NCBI GenBank assembly: GCA_013368315.1
Contig: JAACJM010000206.1
Span: forward strand, 1 to 64,000
From: Tetrapyrgos nigripes
Taxonomy: Eukaryota; Basidiomycota; Agaricomycetes; Agaricales; Campanellaceae
DNA length: 64,000 bases
Direction of reading: 5' to 3'
The translations under genes and the position numbers were made by a program. The notes beneath the pieces were generated by a model. It ran no database searches, had not been told where the DNA came from, and saw only the letters and a list, made by a program, of their open reading frames with translations. Below are positions 56,331 to 64,000 of the stretch, piece by piece. Positions within the stretch are counted from its first letter, which is position 1, and each line of letters begins with the position of its first letter.

Positions 56331-58543
56331 ATGGGATCTATAAAGCCGCCTTCTCCCTTCGTTTCTAACTCCATACAAATCCCTACATTCCTCGAGACGT
56401 TCACATTCATGGACAAGCCCCCCGCCCCTTTCAGCATCCCCCGAATTCAGACCGGTACTCGGGAAATTGATGCTCTTCTCAATCTCATCATCACCTCTAC
56501 CATGGATGCTTTAACCGAGTACAAGAAGACTGGGGCAGGCATTCCCACTCCCTACGCCACTGAAGCACATCCTCTAGACAACGTTCCGGATGCCTTGGAT
56601 CTGAAAAGGGCGATCCGAACGTTGGAGGGAGCTTGTGAGGCCTTGTGCACCACTTTGGCTCAGCCAATGCACACCATCATCAATGTGAATGAATCCGTGT
56701 CTCTCTGGGCTTTGAGATCTATATTGCTGATGTTTCTCTTTCGTTATCGTTACAGCGTAGCATGCCATTCGAGGCTCAATGTATGCGTCTCGTCATAGGG
56801 AATCATATCGCAGATATCCTCGAACAGTTTCCCAGTGGGTTACATGTCGCCGAGATCGCTTCGAAGACGAAGAATCGAATGAATCCCAGAAAGCTAGGTC
56901 AAGTTATGGGTTTACTCGCGGCCAGAGGGTGTTTCCGAGAGGGTGAGTAATGCTATCCGTCTCCTGGGCTTTGGAATAATTGGAAACTCTTCATCCGTAG
57001 TATCCGAGAACTCGTTCGCCAACAATCGTCTCTCCTCGTACTTCGCTCAACCGATCCTGTCTCCGCCTATGCACATCTCAGTACATACGAGAGCGGAAAG
57101 GCGATTACCATCTTTCCTGAAACTATGGCCATTCCGGAGTATGTTGACAGCGAAACAACGGACAAATGTGCGTTCACGTACGCTGTGCAGGACGAGGAAG
57201 TTACAGGATTCTATGAGTGGTTCCGGAAACATGTAAGTGGACAATAGTATAACGAATCGCGTGCTGTTTTCACCGCTTCGGTGGACTCTTCATAGCCAGA
57301 CCTTGGAGTGGCAAGTGCTTTTCAGCGGCAAATACGGGGATTATTCACTGAACCTTCTATGCAGATGTTTGATCAGTCAATGATAGGGATCACTCGAGTT
57401 GAAGGATCACTTTCCATTGTGAACAGTACGTTATCCTTATTGTCTGTCCAAAACGAAAGATCATGGCCTTCTCTTCAGATTACCCTTGGAGCGAGCTTGC
57501 ACAAGGGACGACCTTCTGCGACGTAGGCTCAGGATTTGGAACAATTCCATTGGCGCTGGTCAAGGCACATCCTCATCTGAAGATTATCTTGCAAGATTTA
57601 CCGAATTCGCTTGAACAAGCCAAGAAGGTACGTGAATCCCATTTCTGTTGGATGATTGCCATGAATGTTTGACGGGAATTTCTTGTTATGCTTACTGATA
57701 GATGTGGAACTCTGAATATCCCCAAGCAATTCAGAGCGGTGTCGTTCGCTTCGAACCTTTGGATTTCATTGCAGAGGCCCCAGTGAAGGACCAAGACATT
57801 TATTATGTAGGTACTGCTTTCGTATTAGTATTGTGCCTTCGCCAATGATACCATCTCTATATGGCAGATGAAACATATAGTCCATAACTACCCCGATGCG
57901 CGGGCCATCAAGATCTTGAAGAATGTTGCAGCTGCGATGAAGCCCTCCAGTGTCCTCTTCATCCGTGACGCTTCCTTTTAAAACTCTGATACGAACTGAC
58001 TGATTGTACTCTATAGATGAGTACGTTATGGCAAGTCAAGACGCTCACGAGAACCCTTTGGCAGCGAAGGTACTATAGTGTTTCGTTCCCAATCGTAGCT
58101 ACAAATATCTTACTGAGGCATATCAGGCCCCAGAGCCATTGTTATCAAACTACGGGAGCGGGAATCTGCGCAAGTACAACCAGGATTTGGTAAGTGAACG
58201 TTCCTCGATACCTTGCGTTACGAAGCTTAAGGAGACTGATGATTGATTTCAGCACATGCTAATCTTGTTCAACGCTAGACAGCGCACTTATGAGCAATTC
58301 CGTGGTCTTGGGTGAGTTGCTTGCCATAAGATCAGGGCTATTGCTAACGAACAGACTAGTGAATCTGCTGGACTTGAGCTCATAGAACTCGTCGATCTCG
58401 TTGAGATGCTCGTGCTCAAGTTCCGAAAGATGCAGGATGCAAAGGCTGAGTACGTCTATAACAGTACTAATGCATGCGAGCGATGTCACACCTCGAAGAT
58501 GTACTACCCTTTGGCCCATGTAAATGAGCTCAAAGTTGATTGA
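56331..58543 (+). CDS. SAM-dependent O-methyltransferase (class COMT-like), ~522 aa
   Basis: Twelve exons: 56331-56684, 56756-56942, 57001-57037, 57082-57232, 57296-57425, 57479-57627, 57702-57806, 57868-57964, 58017-58069, 58127-58189, 58253-58311 and 58360-58543. They total 1,569 nt, all in frame; the third intron is very short (44 nt). Order: N-terminal helical region, winged-helix dimerisation part (HVAEIASKTKNRMNPRKLGQ, SENSFANNRLSS), then the Rossmann domain with FCDVGSGFGTIPLALV (SAM motif I, ~300), IILQDLP, and MKHIVHNYPD with the likely catalytic His (~377). It would methylate a hydroxyl on a small molecule, plausibly the prenylated product of the neighbour. The 3' end is uncertain: GTACGT at 58449 could start another intron and change the last ~35 residues. 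Confidence 0.88.
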
Positions 58544-58719
58544 TTTCCATCCCAGCTTTTCAGATGGCCTTGGCATGATCCCAGCTCTTCGTGCTTCCTG
58601 AAGCTGGGTTCAACTTATAGAAAGACAAGTGCTCAGTTGCGGAGGCCTCGAATGTCGTCTACTGCTCTAGACCTGAAATCCGAAGATCAGGGTCTTGGAA
58701 GCTTTCCGGTATAGGTAAA

Positions 58720-59270
58720 TCTGCAGACACCCCGTGCAGACACCCTGCAAGGCTGCAGACACCCTTCGCATAGCATTGTAGATTAGTGTATAGGACTATA
58801 TGTACCATGCCATATATATATGTGACCTACAGGATGATTTTAAAGTTGTGTATTAGCTGTACACAGAGTGTAAAAATCTTCAAAAAAAGGACTATAAGCA
58901 CAGCCACAGATTTTTTCCTGAAACATTCTTACAGATTTTCTCTATTCAAGATATCAGGAGAGTATCTATACATTCTCATGGGTGTATATCAGTGTGAATC
59001 TGTAAAGCAAGGACACTCAAGATGTCTCATAATGCTTTGAGATGCTTGCTACCTGCATTTCACTACTCATCTTTGAATATCCTATTATATCAAACAATTG
59101 GTAGTATTTGGTCATGTCTGAGCATGTTTCTACAAGATAATACATTATAATAACTTCAAGATAATTTGTACTCATTGTAATTTTTGGGAAGGGTGTCTGC
59201 AGGGTGTCTGCAGGGTGTCTGCACGTGCACAGCCACATGCAGACACCTGCAGACACCTTGCAGACACCTT
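58720..59270. mobile_element. 551-bp candidate MITE with GCAGACACC repeats at both ends
   Basis: The left end has CTGCAGACACC-type units three times (58720-58768). The right end has GGTGTCTGCAGG units (59188-59225) and then CAGACACCTTG units to 59270. The left cluster is the inverted counterpart of 59188-59230 (GTGCAGACACCCTGCA ... AGACACCCTTC). The interior is AT-rich and non-coding. The right cluster itself forms a hairpin about GTGCACAGCCACATGC. No TSD was identified, so the class is unknown. Confidence 0.55.
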
Positions 59271-60093
59271 AAGTAAAGGTAGATAGTCACATCAGACACT
59301 TGCTTGTGGCAGTTAATGACCCTGTAGTAGAAATAATACAAAGTTATTGCCGTTTTCGAAAAAGTTCGCGCGTCACTTTGGTTGATTTTCGAGTTTTTGG
59401 GCTCGGTTTTGTGAGAGCTGCAGCTCACTCATTTCCCCACCTTTTGCCTTCATTTTTAGCACAAAACAACATTATTTCAGCGTCTCTAGGGTATGGTGTA
59501 CATAGCTAGACCTGTGATACACTTGTTGTCATACTCACTTTTTGGGCTCCCTCTACTGTATCTGAGCAGATGTGTGATATCTGCAGGGAGTACAGGCAAG
59601 CTAAGGCTGTCTAGCAAAGCCCAGGGAGTTTATGCAGGGATCTAGGAAGCAGCTAAAGTGAGAACAATGCCCTAGTCACAGATAATTGCAGCCCGCTATT
59701 CCACATGTCATCAACTTCTGCTTTGTTCCTCTACCACCATCATGGTTTGCGGCCGGCCACTTTCAGACGCTCTGCGACACACTCTTATTCAACTAGGACA
59801 TCATCTACCTCTCTCCAAGGTTGCTTATTACTCAGGGGTTCCCAAACAATCAATATAACAACTGTACAAGTATTATCACTACCACGGACATGTACACCGT
59901 CTCCGAGTCAAGGAACTTCGAGGGAGGCCTTGGAAACTGCATAGAGATGATGTCAAGGTATGTTGTCTTGTCAGTTGAATCATATATATATGTTCACCTT
60001 TGTTGCAGCTTCTTGGTGCCCTTGTAGAGTGGCATTCAGACTCATATCTTTGTGAATTGAAACAACAGCTAGAAGAACAAAAAGCCACAGAGG
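59271..60093. other. no confident gene
   Basis: Short unrecognised ORFs on both strands. Nothing repetitive apart from the approach to the direct repeats at 60094. Confidence 0.4.
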
Positions 60094-60420
60094 TGTAACA
60101 GACTACTATTCTGATGCTAAGTTACATTTTGGAACTGAAGTAAATATCTACAATAAGCACTAAGTATCTACAATATATGAAGGAGTGCAGAATAAGATAG
60201 GTACTTGGAAGACTTGTAAATGTCAAAGGAAGAGGGAAATAATAAAGTGAGGAAGAGTCACAGTGTAACAGACTACTCTTCTGATGCTGATGCTAAATTA
60301 CAGTTGGGAACTGGAGTAAATATCTACAATAAGTACTAAGTATCTACAATATATGAAAGAGGGCAGAATAAGATATGTAAGACTATTCTGACACTAAATT
60401 ACAGTTGGGAACTGGAGTTA
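60094..60420. repeat. tandem direct repeat, ~168-bp period, 2.3 copies
   Basis: GTGTAACAGACTACT, CTGATGCTAA, AACTG.AGTAAATATCTACA and TAAGTATCTACAATATATGA occur at 60094-60200 and again at 60262-60370. A third partial copy (CACTAAATTACAGTTGGGAA) begins near 60390. It lies just downstream of the USP-PHD gene's 3' end. Confidence 0.75.
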
Positions 60421-60510
60421 TGAAATTACATTACATACTTAAACTGTGCCAGATTTCTGCCTAGAATTGGACAGGAGTGGAGATAATAGCCAATTAAATC
60501 TGTAAAGAGA

Positions 60511-63500
60511 CTATTTTCTCTGCCTCCGTGGTTTCTTAGATTGGTTTCCATCTTTTGTCTCGCTTCCCTTTTCTGCACCATGTCTGCGCTTATATCCAGC
60601 TGATTGATGGGGCTGGTGAGGTTCTGCTGGCTTTGTAGTGATTTCCTCCTTTAGAAGTCCAGCTTCCTGTAAGGCCTTTTTTGACCTGTTTAAGCCTTGC
60701 TCTTTGGTCAATCGCCTTGGTCTGGGTCTGGGAGGTGCATTCTTCTCCTTCTCTACTTGCTCTGCCTTTCTTTCTGCTTCAATCTTTTCCCGTATAGCCT
60801 TGCAATGTTCACTTTCCTGAAAAATGATTAGAAAGAAACTTGTAATAACAAAAGAAATGTCACTGTACCACAAGGTCAGATTCTGTAGCATGGCAGAGGT
60901 CAGGTGCATATTTTTCTGGACCATCATAAGGCCACCACAGATCCTCTGGAGGGCCAACATCTAGACCCCATTGCTCCCTTCCTGCTTTGCCAGCTCTGGC
61001 TGATCTATCAAACATAACTGCTTCCAATATCATGAGTGCTTCTTTATCAACATCTGCTCTTTCTATCTCAACCTTTCCATCCACAGTCTTCCCATTGAAA
61101 TCTACCAGCCGCTGCCATGCCTGTTGAATAATTGAAGATTCTATACCCTGGTCAGATAATCCTTGTTCAACATGTTTGAGAAACGTTTCATGTTGAGAGT
61201 GAGCTAAAAAGAGAGTACGGGCATGTGCAAGACATAGATCAAAATCAGAAGCCTTTAACAGTGTTCCAATTGAAAAAACATTTTTGTGAATCCAGTTCAA
61301 AATGCGAGCCCTATCATCTGTTGTGATCCCGCCTGTAAAGTATGATGGACAAGGATGTCCAAACTTCTTTGTGAGGGCAATGTAACCTTCAGGCAATGTG
61401 TATCCCAAGGTGTTGTTTTCGAGATATAGAGCGAGGGCAGGGACAATTGCCACAGACAATTTTGAAAAGTCGGAGTTAATTGTGTGAACCAGAATGTCCT
61501 GAAGAGCAGCCTTGTGCTTGTACAATGCCCGGTCAACTTCTGTATTATAGGGACAGGCTTGCCAATCAGTCGCAACATCCTGTGGATCACGCTCCTCATG
61601 TGTTCGGGTAAATTTGCCCAGCTGAAGAAGTTATTAGACCATTCAAAAACTACTGGAAGTATAAGATACATACCCTGATTGCTCGTCGACCTTCACAGTC
61701 ACCATACAGTCCATCAACTATCCTTTTTACTGGGATACCTTCTAATATCTTGTCTGCATTATCATGTTGGATACCCCGCCACATCTTGACTGTCCACTTT
61801 TGTTTTTCCTGATGAAGAAGCCGACCAGGATAATAGAACTCATCTTTGGCAGTCATCCGAACCAAAACAGTTCTCCCAGCACTATTGCAGATTAGTCAAA
61901 AAGATAGAATTATTAGCACTAATAGACTTACTAAAGGCGATTAGCAACATCCTGCTGTGTTTGAATACAGTTGGGTGGCCTGATCTCCAACCTCTCAAAG
62001 GCTGACATTGATTGATGACTACAGATATGGCATATGAATTCTCCCTCAATTGTTGGTTCTGAGCGATTGACAAGGCAGGCTAAATGTGACCATTGTTGGC
62101 ATTGATCACATTGAACACTCTCCTGTTTTATGCGCTCACGATGGCCATCATTCTCAGTGCCACATCGGCAGAGAAGATGAAGAGGTGATGAAGGTGGTGG
62201 AGAGCTAGAAGGAATTGTACGAGATGGTGTGGCTGGAGATTCTGAAAGAGGTTGAATCCCTTGCTGGTCAGGCTCCAAGTCTGTTTTTTGATACTCTGTA
62301 ACTGAGGAATGTGGTTTCCATCTCTTGGTTTCCTCTGCTGTCATGCTTCTGTATCCATCCTTGAGTAAAGTGGCTGACTGGGTCCCATCCAAATGTAGCT
62401 CAAGCTTTTCATGGGCTGTTTTGATGCAGTCTTGGTGGAATTTCTCCTGAGCTGCAACACCACCTTTGAGGCTATAAACACCACAGATAGTGTGGTAACC
62501 AGAAGGGCATGTCTTTCCACCTAGCAACTCTGCAATCTTTCCTTTCAACTGCTGTGCATAACCCTTGTGCTCCATGCCATCATATGAAAAGACTGCTGAT
62601 TTTCCACCAGTTGTTGGGATAAGTGTAACACATTGGAAGTGTGATTTGTTTGAGAACATCCGGCCAACAAGCTTGTATACAATGCCACTTTTTAAACCAG
62701 ATGATTTGGAGCCTGGATACAGTTCACAAGGGAAATTCCAATCAGGTTGGTTGCCCTTCTCATTCACACCTGGTCGGATTATGAGTACAGAGGGTATCCA
62801 GCTGACAAACTCCATTTTTTGGCAATTTCCATGGCAATAAATGTCTGGATCATTGGTACCCTCTCTTGTGTGGTGTCTCCAGCAATCTCTAAATTCCTGT
62901 GGAACCTCCAGTGAAGACAAGTTAAATAGTGACTGGAACCAGTTGTCAATATTGCCATTAAAGACATCAAAATCCCTTGCTGCTGGTTCCTGCCATTGAG
63001 AAGTTGTGATGCAAGGGAGCTCAACCTGATAGTGACCCTCACTGCAGCTGGAGATCCTTTGGATGATGGGAAGAAAGAACCTGACAGCCTCTGGACTAAT
63101 GGGACCATGGCGACGGCTCAGGCCAGGTGAGGCAGTAATCAAGTAGTACAGCCAATACTAGAGAAATAATCAATTTGCATGTGATAAATTGTACCATTAT
63201 GGTCTTACTAGTGCAGAATTGGGTTCATGTTCCTGCATTCATATGAAATGAGCATATCTGGCTATTTACGAAAAATGGAATCAACTTACTATATGATATG
63301 AGTTCTCTTCTGCTGACAAACAACGTGGCAGCCCAGCCAGTGTGTGTTTAAATGTATCACGTATGTTCTGAAGTATATGTGATCCACTATTGTCTGTGTT
63401 AGATCCTGCAAAAGTAGAGAGTGGCCAAGCTCTGCGGTCATTCAGAGTTTTGTGCAAGTACGAAATTGGATGTTCAGCGGGATCCTCTCCAGCACGAAGA

Positions 63501-64000
63501 GCAGCAAAACGTGAGAAATCCTTCCAATGTCCATGGCACACTAGTGTAATATACACAAGGTGCAATGATGTATCAAGCCAGCAAGAGTTACCTGACCATG
63601 GGTAGCTGGCAAACTCTTTGGTGACTGCCAGATTTATTGACAGTGGAGTAGATGTATCAGCTCTTTCACCCTTTACTGGTGACATCTCCTTTTTTGGTAT
63701 AGAAGGAGTCTTGTCTTCAGAAGCAGAGCTATCAGGAATTGTAATCTTGATGTGCTGTTGTTTTTTTGGCTTTTTGGATGGAGAAGGCAACTCATCTTCA
63801 GAAGCGGAGCTATCAGGAACTAAAATCTTGACACGCTTTCGTTTCTTTGGCTTTTTGAGTTCAGACTGAGTATCTGGGGCACGACCCTCCCTGAGTGCAG
63901 ATTGGTCACGTTTTCTAGGGGATGGTGTCTGACTCCGACTTCGATTTTGACTGTTGCTTCTGCGTCGAGGATTTTCTGGAATCAATGTTGCAGCTTCAAG
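60511..64000 (-). CDS. USP/USPL1-like isopeptidase fused to a PHD finger (partial)
   Basis: Six exons are visible: 64000-63290, 63232-63209, 63157-61932, 61881-61674, 61621-60869 and 60816-60511. All GT-AG introns are 50-57 nt and in frame. The N-terminus runs off the window; 1,075 aa remain. Order (residues from the window edge): basic Arg/Ser-rich region; two SIM-like motifs (VKILVPDSSASED, IKITIPDSSASED); a Cys box WSGNSCWLDTSLHLV (Cys ~140); a His box SHFQCVTL (~418) with SYDGM. Then a PHD finger ~575-625 (CRCG...CDQCQQWSHLACL...FICHIC), a small beta-rich module (GRTVLVRMTAKDEFYYPGR) that could be Tudor/chromo-like, a long helical domain, and a Lys/Arg-rich nuclear tail. C-W-L-D after the Cys recalls the SUMO isopeptidase USPL1. 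Probably a nuclear deubiquitinase or deSUMOylase; whether host gene or transposon cargo is open. Confidence 0.75.

Overview
The window looks like a piece of a mushroom-forming basidiomycete (Agaricomycete) genome. The genes are cut by many short GT-AG introns (44-77 nt in the models that close in frame). The gene content is fungal: a HET-domain relic, a MYND/DUF4470-like protein, a 7-TM receptor-like protein, a DMATS-type prenyltransferase and an O-methyltransferase. Most of the remaining DNA is mobile. There is no bacterial operon structure, rRNA or CRISPR array.

Layout. 0-3 kb: a small hAT-type element carrying a two-exon zinc-finger ORF, a ~125 bp tandem repeat, a tRNA-like (SINE-like) head and a decayed LINE reverse transcriptase. 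5.4-7.3 kb: a frameshifted HET relic and a MITE split by a hAT deletion derivative. 9.8-13.1 kb: a 3.3 kb hAT transposon with TIRs, an 8-bp TSD and a multi-exon transposase. 13.2-17.0 kb: a 3,737-bp nearly palindromic element with CACTG ends, a 3-bp TSD and a GTCTGC satellite core. 19.3-26.4 kb: host genes (MYND protein, a small coiled-coil gene, a secreted GPI-type protein). 28.0-29.2 kb: a second hAT deletion derivative. 31.7-33.9 kb: a duplicated block split by a hAT MITE. 34.0-43.4 kb: a DIRS-type retroelement that sits inside a MITE and is itself split by a 2.6 kb LTR element with a gag-like ORF. 43.6-43.9 kb: a 280-bp relative of the CACTG palindrome. 44.5-45.9 kb: the 7-TM gene. 48.7-52.0 kb: a Tc1/mariner-like transposon that also carries a second gene. 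53.5-58.5 kb: divergent DMATS prenyltransferase and O-methyltransferase genes, a likely small secondary-metabolite locus. 60.5-64.0 kb and beyond the edge: a USP/USPL1-like isopeptidase fused to a PHD finger.

Six host or host-like genes were rebuilt exon by exon with every junction in frame: MYND protein 666 aa, secreted protein 223 aa, 7-TM protein 328 aa, DMATS 498 aa, OMT 522 aa, and the USP-PHD protein (at least 1,075 aa). The Tc1/mariner transposase (319 aa) also closes in frame. Several insertions can be ordered: MITE, then DIRS, then LTR element; another MITE copy was hit by a hAT element at almost the same internal position.

The features most worth following up are the palindromic CACTG element, the two-gene Tc1/mariner element, the USP-PHD protein with SIM-like motifs, and the DMATS/OMT pair. 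All family assignments come from reading motifs by eye; no database search was run.
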